From Pseudomonadota bacterium (lineage in GTDB: Bacteria; Bdellovibrionota; Bacteriovoracia; Bacteriovoracales; Bacteriovoracaceae), in the NCBI GenBank assembly GCA_023432655.1, contig JAEYUK010000086.1, positions 1 through 30,010 of the forward strand: a DNA stretch of 30,010 bases, written 5' to 3'. Position 1 is the stretch's first letter. Every line of letters starts with the position of its first letter. A model generated the notes under the pieces. It was not told the DNA's origin. It saw only the letters and a program-made list of their open reading frames with translations, and did no database searches. The translations under genes and the position numbers were made by a program. Below are positions 6,416 to 13,543 of the stretch, in pieces.

Positions 6416-6945
6416 TGAATAAATTATTCATCTTGTTATTAATAGTAGGTTGCGCTCAACCTACTATTGTCTCACAAAAATATAACCGGAAAGAATGGAA
6501 GCATTGGACCGATAAAGACCGAAATTGTCTTAATACTCGTCACGAATTATTAAAATCCCGCTCTCTGACAAAAGTAACATATGAGAAAAATCGCTGTAAG
6601 GTAAAATCTGGGAGATGGGCCGATTATTACTATCCTGAGTATCATATCTCCGCTTCTGAGGTTGATATAGACCATTTGATTCCACTTAAAAATGCCCATC
6701 TTAATGGTGGTTCAAGGTGGAGTCTTAAAGATAAGGAGAAGTTTGCTAACGATCCGGAAAATCTCGTCATTACCAAAAAATCTTATAATAGAAAAAAAGG
6801 CGATAAGGGGATAGATGCCTGGCTGCCCGTACATAAGGATTACGCCTGTAAGTACATCAAGGATTGGAAGAGATTAAAGACAAAGTACAACCTGCAGTTT
6901 TCTCAGGCAGAGACCCACACTATTAAAGTGGCCCGCTGCCCTTAG
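6415..6945 (+). CDS. HNH-type nuclease lipoprotein (DUF1524/GmrSD C-terminal-like)
   Basis: 176 codons. The signal sequence has lipobox LIVGC (Cys13), so the protein should be lipid-anchored outside the cytoplasm. The catalytic region reads EVDIDHLIPLKNA (Asp86, His87), then KFANDPENLVI, then the NRKKGDKG and AWLP motifs. This is the HNH/beta-beta-alpha pattern of the DUF1524-like secreted nucleases, where the His in DH is the general base. Three cysteines (NRC x2 and YACK region) plus one near the end could form disulfides. A surface-anchored DNase or RNase for nutrient scavenging or prey DNA degradation is plausible; activity is inferred. It overlaps the CBS gene by 1 bp and the convergent kinase gene by 23 bp, with no terminator visible. 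Confidence 0.82.
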   Translation: MNKLFILLLIVGCAQPTIVSQKYNRKEWKHWTDKDRNCLNTRHELLKSRSLTKVTYEKNRCKVKSGRWADYYYPEYHISASEVDIDHLIPLKNAHLNGGSRWSLKDKEKFANDPENLVITKKSYNRKKGDKGIDAWLPVHKDYACKYIKDWKRLKTKYNLQFSQAETHTIKVARCP

Positions 6946-9214
6946 GAAGTTCGACGGTAAAGACTGAGCCTTGATTAGGTTCGCTCATGACTGTGATTTT
7001 TCCACCATGTTCGCGGATGATGTGATTATTGATATATAGCCCAAGCCCTAATCCATTTATATCTTCCGCAGGAGCAATCCGCTCAAATTGATTAAAAATC
7101 CTCTCCTGATCTTGGAGGGCAATGCCTTTGCCTTTGTCTTCTATGTGAAGAAAGATAGCGCTGGGGCGATCTTCCAAACGAAGCTCTATTGGTTTACGGT
7201 TGCCGTACTTAATCGCATTAGTGATGAAATTTGTGATGACTTGATCCATTCGTTCCCGGTCGCAGGGATATATAACATCTGTGGGGCCAATGATTGTGGC
7301 CCTGACTCCATATGATTTTAACTGATCGTCGAAACGCTCGAGAACCTCTTTCAGTAGCTCATTTAAGTTAACCATTTTGATATTCATACTTAGTTTTTTA
7401 TTGTTAATGCGAGAGATGTCTAGCATGTCATCAACTAATCTGGTTAAACGCTTAAGCTGGGAGTTGGTATTTCCTAAGAATTTTCTCATTAAAAGTGTTG
7501 AATCTATATCTTGGTCCAATTCGCTCACTATTGACTTTAGTACTTCAATTTGAAGTAAAAGTGAGGTTATCGGAGTCCGGAGCTCATGCGAAGCGACTGA
7601 AATGAAATCATCACGCAATTGGATAGCGTTTTTAGTGTCTTTAAAGAGACTCGCGTTGTCGATGGCAATGCCAGCATAGCGGGCCAGCTCCTGGGCCAGG
7701 GCCAGATCGGCATCATCAAAAAACCTGGCATGAGGTGGATTAAAGATATTGATTGAACCTATGATCTTGCCTCTGATCTGAAGAGGAACTGAAATGAAAG
7801 ACTTTATTTGGATAGCATTGATTAGCTGAAGATACGCGTTGTTGTAACAATTATCTTTTAAATCATCCGGGTTTGTCACATTAATCAGTAAGGGTGTGTC
7901 CGTTTTAATCTGAGAAGGAAATATCTTCTGCAGTTGTTCCATGATCCTTTGGGTTTCAGGATCGCGATGTTTTGACGTTAAACGATTGATCTGATCACCT
8001 TCAATGACATCGACCATACATCCTTCAGCGAGATATTCAATGATCGAGGAGGTTACTCCTTCCAATACTTGATTAAGATCCAGAGTCGAAATAAGGAGAT
8101 TTTTTACTCTGGCCAGAAACTCCTGATTGCTTTTAATCCTTTTTCCTTCACTGATGTCAGTAGCGATAAAGACACTAGCGAATGTTTTTTCATCAGGGTC
8201 GCGAATCGCCCCTGAAGTTATAGTGAAATGTGTGGTTGTGCCACTTGATCGAACGATACTTAGTTCTTTATTTAGCGATGAATCTGTTTTGAACTCTTTC
8301 AGAATTTCATTTACTTCACTGACATTGCCGATGATTTTAGTCATAGCTTCATTGTGAAATAACACTTTGCTATCGGTCTCAGTAACCATCACTCCAACAG
8401 GCAATTGCCGTAGAATCGCTTCGATTTGAGACTGGAGTTTGATCTTCTCAAGTTTATTAAATTTTTGTTCGCTTACATCTTGCTGAATGATGATAGCTTC
8501 ATTAATTTCACCTTTACTATTTCTCAGAGGATAGATGAAGCCATTGGTCCAGCGTGCTCGACCTGGTAGCCCCACATCAATTGGGTTGTAATAAAACTCA
8601 GGGTAATCTACATTCTCCCCATTGAAGGCTTTAGAAAGTGCTTCATTTAGACCCTGGGAAATGAGGGTTGGGTCATTAAAAAAATCGTGACTGTTAATAA
8701 TTTTCTCATTAACTAATTCCGTGGATAGACCCCATAACCTTTTATAAGCAGAATTTACTCTCAGCAATTTACCATGACGGGACATTATCATCATACTATG
8801 AGGGGATTGATCAAAAATGGCCTGGAAACGATTCAGGGATTCTGTTAGATCCTGGCAATCTTGAACGGACATAACGATGAGTTGCTTACCATCGTATGTG
8901 ACGGTATGAGCATTGTACTTAACTAACAACGACTCCTTGTTGATGTATTCAATGAAGTGGTAGGAGTTAATGATTTCCTCACCCCGCAAAGCTCTTACCA
9001 AGGGGAATTGAGATGGAGGAGTAGGAGTGACCCCATCTGATTCCAGAATTGTAAAATTGGATTGCCATTCAGTGATCTCCATTTCCGGTTGCCATTTGTG
9101 TATCTGAATTGCTTTTCTGTTGGCATAAATAACATTGCACTTATCATCTGCAACGATAATCCCTTCATGTGTATTATCGAAAACAAGTTTGTAAAAGTCT
9201 GAATCAATAATCAT
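6923..9214 (-). CDS. Multi-sensor histidine kinase (PAS-PAS-PAS-GAF-HisKA-HATPase)
   Basis: 763 residues from ATG 9214. Domains in order: PAS about 8-120, PAS 128-250, PAS 262-358, GAF 372-522 (with FISVPLQIRGKIIGSINI), HisKA 533-605 with His543 in SHELRTPITSL, HATPase 640-760 with N box NFITNAIKYG, G1 DKGKGIA, F box FNQFERI and G2 GLGLGLYI. There are no membrane segments, so it is a cytosolic sensor of small ligands, redox state or light; which one is not visible. No response regulator is adjacent. The start is fixed by an ATGA overlap with the stop of the metalloprotease gene; a longer opening reading through that gene lacks a ribosome site. The catalytic half closely resembles the kinase at the left edge, so the two are paralogues. 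Confidence 0.93.
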   Translation of the reverse strand: MIIDSDFYKLVFDNTHEGIIVADDKCNVIYANRKAIQIHKWQPEMEITEWQSNFTILESDGVTPTPPSQFPLVRALRGEEIINSYHFIEYINKESLLVKYNAHTVTYDGKQLIVMSVQDCQDLTESLNRFQAIFDQSPHSMMIMSRHGKLLRVNSAYKRLWGLSTELVNEKIINSHDFFNDPTLISQGLNEALSKAFNGENVDYPEFYYNPIDVGLPGRARWTNGFIYPLRNSKGEINEAIIIQQDVSEQKFNKLEKIKLQSQIEAILRQLPVGVMVTETDSKVLFHNEAMTKIIGNVSEVNEILKEFKTDSSLNKELSIVRSSGTTTHFTITSGAIRDPDEKTFASVFIATDISEGKRIKSNQEFLARVKNLLISTLDLNQVLEGVTSSIIEYLAEGCMVDVIEGDQINRLTSKHRDPETQRIMEQLQKIFPSQIKTDTPLLINVTNPDDLKDNCYNNAYLQLINAIQIKSFISVPLQIRGKIIGSINIFNPPHARFFDDADLALAQELARYAGIAIDNASLFKDTKNAIQLRDDFISVASHELRTPITSLLLQIEVLKSIVSELDQDIDSTLLMRKFLGNTNSQLKRLTRLVDDMLDISRINNKKLSMNIKMVNLNELLKEVLERFDDQLKSYGVRATIIGPTDVIYPCDRERMDQVITNFITNAIKYGNRKPIELRLEDRPSAIFLHIEDKGKGIALQDQERIFNQFERIAPAEDINGLGLGLYINNHIIREHGGKITVMSEPNQGSVFTVELPKGSGPL

Positions 9215-10008
9215 ATAGAATTGCTTTTTGAGGCGTACCAACAGGAAGGTCTTTGCCCTCTTAGATCTCCTAAATCCAAGTGGCAAGCTCCTGTCATTTC
9301 ATCTGAGTATGTGAAATCAATTTCTTCTGAAACCTGGCAAAGCGCACCCTGGAGAAAAGTATCCAGTCTGCATTGAGCGCTAGAGTGAAGTCTGTAAGTT
9401 TGAGAGACTTGAAGAAGGTCAGGTGTATGGAATTCTGGAAATGGCTCTTGATGGATTTCTTGAAACATTTCAGCAACTGACTTTCCGGCCAGAGCTATCC
9501 TTTGGCAGAGCAGTTGTTCATGTTTAGTAGAAAAAGATTGGGCACACTGGTCAATCAGATAAACTGGCACCTGAACCTCTTTATTATCCCAAGTCTCATT
9601 TCGCCACCACTTACGAAGGCATTTACTGGTCGCAAAATAATCAGCTTGACCTTCAGCACTGGACCAGCGGTTGGTTCCTTTTTTAGGAGCTCCTCCTAAG
9701 TGGTGCCCTAGTTCGTGACATAAGATTAGCTTAAGTCCATCAGTGGTAAGCTTTTTATGTCGGGCCATTCCACCATAGATAGTAATAATCCAGGCATTCA
9801 TGTCTCTTTCAGCGTAAGCATTAACGGAGTCTGAAGCCCATTGGCCATAGACTAATAAATCGGCCCTATGTTTTTGTTTAACTTCCGGAGCAAAGGTGGA
9901 TTGAAAATTTTTAATGGTAGAGCGAAAGTTTTCTTCAGTCACACCTCTGGTTTCGCTGGCAAAGACAGCGAGGGAATAGATCCAGAGGAGTAAGATAATT
10001 TTGATCAT
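9211..10008 (-). CDS. Secreted zinc metalloprotease (HELGH, M48-like)
   Basis: 265 residues. The signal peptide MIKIILLLWIYSLAVFAS is followed by a protease domain with His98-Glu99-x-x-His102 in LCHELGHHLGG and a probable third zinc ligand Glu119 in SAEGQADYF, the spacing expected of gluzincins of the M48 type. Several cysteines in the C-terminal half suggest a disulfide-bonded periplasmic or secreted enzyme. ATG 10008 is preferred to the TTG at 10011. There is no Shine-Dalgarno, but TATAAT ends six bases before the ATG, so the mRNA is probably leaderless. It overlaps the histidine kinase start by 4 bp (ATGA), indicating one operon. A peptidase call is strong; the exact family and substrate are inference. 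Confidence 0.85.
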   Translation of the reverse strand: MIKIILLLWIYSLAVFASETRGVTEENFRSTIKNFQSTFAPEVKQKHRADLLVYGQWASDSVNAYAERDMNAWIITIYGGMARHKKLTTDGLKLILCHELGHHLGGAPKKGTNRWSSAEGQADYFATSKCLRKWWRNETWDNKEVQVPVYLIDQCAQSFSTKHEQLLCQRIALAGKSVAEMFQEIHQEPFPEFHTPDLLQVSQTYRLHSSAQCRLDTFLQGALCQVSEEIDFTYSDEMTGACHLDLGDLRGQRPSCWYASKSNSI

Positions 10009-10014
10009 CAAAAA

Positions 10015-10044
10015 ATTATAGAATAACGAGACACTCGTTGTCGA
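10015..10044 (-). promoter_or_regulatory. Promoter of protease-kinase operon, probably giving a leaderless mRNA
   Basis: On the minus strand TCGACA (10044-10039), an 18-bp spacer and a perfect TATAAT (10020-10015). The next six bases lead directly to ATG 10008, so the predicted +1 is at or next to the start codon. Confidence 0.6.
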
Positions 10045-10141
10045 ATCTTAGGGAAAGATTCATGTTGATCTGATTGACGTTAAGAGGCCATCAAAATAAA
10101 TACACGAGGCGCTAAACACTCTCAAACGACTGGAGAAAACT

Positions 10142-10537
10142 ATGTCTATCTTGGCCCTGGCCCTTGTCTCTCCTTTATTGATTAAAGTAAGTAATACAGG
10201 TTTTCTACCTCCCCAATGGGCACGTTCAGAAAAATGTGAAGTAGGGGAATCAAAAGTAATCCTTACCAGGACCTATGCTCATAAAACCATCCATTATCAA
10301 TTTCCCTATCACACAGAAGATGGCACGATCGAGGAAATGATTGAAAAGGCCCGCCATGAAAAGCTCGTCTTTCAAGATAACGGCCTTTGTGATGGGCCCT
10401 CTACGGTAATAAAAGCTGGTGACGATTTACTGCTTTACTCGACCGGCGGCTGCGGTTCCCCTAAGAAAATTAGGCAGGGTCCTTATTCACTAGCTCTTCA
10501 AGACATAGCAAGCACCTTTTGTCCGACCACTCATTGA
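10142..10537 (+). CDS. Small probably exported protein, function unknown
   Basis: 131 codons. GGAGA lies about 7 nt before ATG 10142. The first ~20 residues (MSILALALVSPLLIKVSNTG) are hydrophobic but lack an early positive charge, so they could be a signal peptide or an uncleaved anchor. The rest is a small beta-rich domain with four cysteines (EKCEV, GLCDG, GGCGS and TFCPT), compatible with disulfides outside the cytoplasm. No family is recognised. It lies upstream of fabI but 78 bp away, with a possible separate fabI promoter between, so co-transcription is uncertain. A TTGACG at 10074-10079 could be its -35, but no convincing -10 follows. Confidence 0.65.
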   Translation: MSILALALVSPLLIKVSNTGFLPPQWARSEKCEVGESKVILTRTYAHKTIHYQFPYHTEDGTIEEMIEKARHEKLVFQDNGLCDGPSTVIKAGDDLLLYSTGGCGSPKKIRQGPYSLALQDIASTFCPTTH

Positions 10538-10562
10538 CGCGCGGGGTAGTAGGCTTTTTACT
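10534..10562 (+). promoter_or_regulatory. Possible fabI promoter
   Basis: TTGACG (10534-10539), overlapping the stop codon of the preceding gene, a 17-bp spacer and TTTACT (10557-10562). The -35 is good and the -10 moderate. Confidence 0.35.
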
Positions 10563-10615
10563 TCCATGTTCACTCTCTGATAGGTAAAGTTATCGCACTT
10601 AAAAAGTGAGGATAT

Positions 10616-11386
10616 ATGAAACTATTAGAAGGTAAAAAAGCTCTTATTCTTGGTTTGGCCAATGACCGTTCCATTGCATGGGGGATTACACAAGCTTTTA
10701 AGGAGCAAGGGGCTTCGATTGCTCTTTCCTATATGAATGATGCAATTAAAAAACGAGTTGAACCTCTAGCTGAACAAGTTGGAGCTGATTTTATTTTTGA
10801 GATGGATGTGACTAACGATGCACATTATCCAGCAATGAGAGAAACGATTGAAAAGAATTGGGGAAAGTTTGATATTATCGTTCATTCTTTGGCCTTTGCT
10901 GATAAAGAAGATCTATCTCGCGAATTCCTTCACACAAGCCGCAAAGGTTTTGCCATGGCCTGTGATATCTCAGCCTTCTCACTGGTAGGGATCACTGATG
11001 CACTTCATGATTTATTGAACGATAATGGTTCTATTATCAGCATGACCTATTATGGCTCACAAAAAGTTGTGAAGAACTATAACGTCATGGGTGTGGCCAA
11101 AGCAGCTCTCGAAGCTTCAACACGTTATTTGGCCTACGATCTCGGACCACGTGGAATTAAAGTGAACTGTATTTCTGCCGGACCAATCAAAACTCTCGCT
11201 GCTTCAGGCATTTCCGGATTCAGAACGCTTCTTTCGCAGGTAGAAGAAATTTCTCCAATGAAGAAAAACGTTACTCCAGAAGATTGTGGTGGAGCTGCCG
11301 TTTACTTAGCTTCTAACCTTTCTGGTGGAGTGACAGGACAAGTTCTCTACGTAGATTCGGGATTAAATATTCTCGGCGGATTCTAG
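10616..11386 (+). CDS. fabI: Enoyl-[acyl-carrier-protein] reductase [NADH] FabI
   Basis: 256 codons, normal FabI length. It performs the last reduction of each fatty-acid elongation cycle in the cytoplasm, using NADH. The N-terminal cofactor motif is the FabI variant GLANDRSIAWGI (residues 13-24). The signature HSLAFADKEDL follows, and the active site is Tyr155-x6-Lys162 in YNVMGVAKAAL with Met158 as in triclosan-binding FabI; a second Tyr lies at about 145-146. The C-terminus YVDSGLNILGGF is typical. GAGGA sits 3 nt from ATG 10616. It is the first gene of a tight operon: its TAG overlaps the GTG of the DUF309 gene (TAGTG). Confidence 0.96.
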   Translation: MKLLEGKKALILGLANDRSIAWGITQAFKEQGASIALSYMNDAIKKRVEPLAEQVGADFIFEMDVTNDAHYPAMRETIEKNWGKFDIIVHSLAFADKEDLSREFLHTSRKGFAMACDISAFSLVGITDALHDLLNDNGSIISMTYYGSQKVVKNYNVMGVAKAALEASTRYLAYDLGPRGIKVNCISAGPIKTLAASGISGFRTLLSQVEEISPMKKNVTPEDCGGAAVYLASNLSGGVTGQVLYVDSGLNILGGF

Positions 11387-11790
11387 TGTTTTCCGCCGAA
11401 CATCTTTTAAAAATGAAAGAGGGGATTTCTCTCTTTAATGAGCAAAAATATTGGGAATGCCATGAAGCTCTTGAAGATGTTTGGATGGAGGATCAGCAGG
11501 ATCCTGTGAGAAATGTCTACTGGGCCGTCATCCAAGTGGCGGCCGCTTGCATCCATTACCGAGAGAAAAATCTTATCGGTGCTCAGGGAATGTTGGGGAA
11601 AGCAAAAGAGAAGTTTCGTCGCTGCCGAGATCAGCACCTTCTCTCTTCTTTAGCCTTTGATTATCTTGATTGGAATGAATTTGAAAAAATTGTGATGAAT
11701 GTTCCTGAAGGAAAGAATTCACAGCTCGAAGACTTTACTGATATTTTTAATTTTAGGTTTAAAAATTATCCTGTGGATGGAATAAAATGA
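11386..11790 (+). CDS. DUF309 domain protein
   Basis: 134 codons, starting at GTG 11386, which overlaps the fabI stop. The family signature is clear: FNEQKYWECHEALEDVW near residue 17-33, that is the HxxLExxW motif of DUF309, then AVIQVAAACIHYREKN. These small all-helical cytosolic proteins have no firmly assigned biochemical role. Its end overlaps the next gene by ATGA (11787-11790), so fabI, this gene and the EI24-like gene are very likely translated from one mRNA. GTG as a start codon and the absence of any Shine-Dalgarno other than inside fabI point to re-initiation by terminating ribosomes. Confidence 0.87.
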   Translation: MFSAEHLLKMKEGISLFNEQKYWECHEALEDVWMEDQQDPVRNVYWAVIQVAAACIHYREKNLIGAQGMLGKAKEKFRRCRDQHLLSSLAFDYLDWNEFEKIVMNVPEGKNSQLEDFTDIFNFRFKNYPVDGIK

Positions 11791-12527
11791 ATGGTGTTTT
11801 AAAAGCATTTCCTGTCGCCGTGAGAATGATATTCACTGACCCAGTGAACTTTGTTCTGGCCATCTTCCCAACGCTCATTGCCCTAGGCCTATATATCTTT
11901 TCAATCGTGGCCATTTATAGAAATTCAGATCATTTTTCTACTTTCTTTCGTGGCTATATTTATACCGCCGATCAGGCGACTTTATTCGCCAAGATCTTAA
12001 CCGGTATTCTAATCATTTTTTTCTTTTTCCTGATGAGCTGGACTTTTATTATTGTAGTTGGAGTGATCGCTGCTCCCTTCAATTCACTTTTGAGTGCTCG
12101 AATCGAAACGAAGTTAGTAAAAAAAATCTACATGGATGAGGATCAACAAAAAGCTCTGGCAGAAGTTAAAAAGGGCATGGGTCAGACTTTTATTAATGAA
12201 ATAAAAAAGTTAGTGGTAATTGGTATCATGGCAGCCTTGGCCTTCTTCTTTAATTTATTCCCTCCACTTTATCCGGTGGGATTTATCCTGGTGGCCACAT
12301 TGCTGGCCGTTCAGTTTGTCGATTACTCCTGGTCCCGACATGATCTGCACTTCGGCGCTTGTGTCAAAGATACCTTTAAAAACCTGCTTCCGTATTCAGC
12401 TTCGGGGGCCATCTTTTTAATGATGGTTGCGGTTCCTCTGGTTAATGCCATTGTCCCCGCACTGGCCACAAGCTACTTTACTGTCTTGTGGCTTCACCGC
12501 CAAAAGAAGATCGACTTAACTCTTTAA
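11787..12527 (+). CDS. EI24/CysZ-like membrane protein
   Basis: 246 codons. Membrane helices are visible at about residues 18-42, 66-95, 138-156, 158-176 and 200-232, separated by a charged cytosolic stretch (RIETKLVKKIYMDEDQQKALAEVKKGM). The segment VQFVDYSWSRHDLHF matches the conserved central loop of the EI24/CysZ family (E/D-Y-x-x-x-R-x). In Enterobacteria CysZ imports sulfate, but most members, including this one, have not been tested; no cys genes are nearby. It is the last gene of the fabI operon, joined to DUF309 by an ATGA overlap. The final 50 bp are antisense to the DUF5996 gene. Confidence 0.85.
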   Translation: MNGVLKAFPVAVRMIFTDPVNFVLAIFPTLIALGLYIFSIVAIYRNSDHFSTFFRGYIYTADQATLFAKILTGILIIFFFFLMSWTFIIVVGVIAAPFNSLLSARIETKLVKKIYMDEDQQKALAEVKKGMGQTFINEIKKLVVIGIMAALAFFFNLFPPLYPVGFILVATLLAVQFVDYSWSRHDLHFGACVKDTFKNLLPYSASGAIFLMMVAVPLVNAIVPALATSYFTVLWLHRQKKIDLTL

Positions 12528-13446
12528 GTTTAAAGAGGTGTGGACTTACTTCCAATAAGTCTCTGTCCCAGTCTCCAATATTGGCGACGGAACGATAGGT
12601 GCTATTAAGGAATTTCATCAGTGTTTCTGCCGGATTGGCCGAAGTGCGGACCACGTCGTAGGGGAGAATGAATTCTTTTAAATCCTGATGATAGAAAGCC
12701 TCTGGCGGCTCGATCTGGGCCTTGTTAAATCCGGCCGGTTCAGGATAAGCATAGGCATAGAAAGCGGCATGCGGATACATCTCGTTACCTGGCCAGAAAC
12801 CACAACTCATGACTTCATGTGAATAAGCTTCTCTCACAACTTCATCGGAAAGATGAGGAACACCTCCTGGATGCTCAGGAGCTCTTCTTCCGGAAAAGCG
12901 CGTGACAGCTAAATCAAAACTTCCCCAAAAGAAATGAACCGGACTACTTTTACCAACGAAGTTTGAGCGAAATTCCTGGAAAACATTATGGCATCTGACT
13001 AAAGCTTGAAACCATTCGGAAACTGCTTCCCGATCGTAAGTAGCATGAGTGTGGTCCTGGTCAAAAGGTATAGCATTGACCACTTCATTTGGTACCGGTT
13101 CAAAAGTGGCCTGTATGTTCATTACATTGAGCCCTTCTAAAAATTGTGCATAAAAGTTGGCGACACTTTCATTTTTTAAAGGGATGAGATGACTCTTTCC
13201 AAAGCTATCCTGCATTTGTAGCTCATGTGTGAAGAAATCAAAATCAAGGGTCATTGCTCGATCTCCCAGCGGGATAGTCGAAGTCGTAAGGCCCCTGGCG
13301 GTGAGGTAGAAAGTTGTGTTCCAGGAGTGATTGGTCCAGGGTGATTTACAGAGCCTGAGCTTTCCGGCAATTTGCAACCAAAGATGGAGAGTCTCGTAAG
13401 TTGATTTCCATGTTTTATACTCAAGTTTGGGCCACTCAGTTATCAT
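12478..13446 (-). CDS. DUF5996 family protein
   Basis: 322 codons. The N-terminus carries the family pattern WPKLEYKTWKSTYETLHLW, then QIAGKLRL, SPWTNHSWNTTFYLTARGL and the TTSTIPLG segment; later WGSFDLAVTRFSGRRAP and the SHEVMSCGFWPGN block are also conserved in DUF5996. The protein is soluble, rich in aromatic residues, and has no assigned reaction; conserved His, Asp and Glu residues suggest an enzyme. AAGGAG (13457-13452) lies 5 nt before ATG 13446, but it is inside a perfect 8-bp hairpin that could mask it. Its 3' end overlaps the convergent EI24-like gene by 50 bp, an unusually long antisense overlap. Confidence 0.88.
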   Translation of the reverse strand: MITEWPKLEYKTWKSTYETLHLWLQIAGKLRLCKSPWTNHSWNTTFYLTARGLTTSTIPLGDRAMTLDFDFFTHELQMQDSFGKSHLIPLKNESVANFYAQFLEGLNVMNIQATFEPVPNEVVNAIPFDQDHTHATYDREAVSEWFQALVRCHNVFQEFRSNFVGKSSPVHFFWGSFDLAVTRFSGRRAPEHPGGVPHLSDEVVREAYSHEVMSCGFWPGNEMYPHAAFYAYAYPEPAGFNKAQIEPPEAFYHQDLKEFILPYDVVRTSANPAETLMKFLNSTYRSVANIGDWDRDLLEVSPHLFKLKELSRSSFGGEATRQ

Positions 13447-13448
13447 AA

Positions 13449-13471
13449 AGACTCCTTGATAAGAGGAGTCT
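13449..13471 (-). promoter_or_regulatory. Hairpin enclosing the ribosome binding site of the DUF5996 gene
   Basis: AGACTCCT (13471-13464 on the minus strand) pairs perfectly with AGGAGTCT (13456-13449) around a 7-nt loop. The second arm contains most of the Shine-Dalgarno AAGGAG, two bases upstream of the ATG. This may reduce translation or respond to temperature or a factor; no U-run follows, so it is not a terminator. Confidence 0.45.
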
Positions 13472-13508
13472 ACGGGGCCTCATGGATGAAAAAAAGGTGC
13501 AAGGAAGC

Positions 13509-13537
13509 TTGAGACTTGTGTCTAAATTGTCGATAAT
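13509..13537 (+). promoter_or_regulatory. Promoter of the GT9-like gene, probably giving a leaderless mRNA
   Basis: TTGAGA (13509-13514), a 17-bp spacer and GATAAT (13532-13537), each five of six to consensus. ATG 13544 lies 6 bases after the -10, at the predicted +1, and there is no Shine-Dalgarno. Confidence 0.6.
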
Positions 13538-13543
13538 AGTCCA

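Noticed and set aside
9214..9286. N-terminal extension of the large kinase
   Set aside because: It runs through the end of the metalloprotease gene; the ATGA overlap at 9211-9214 is a better start, with the PAS domain beginning right after it.
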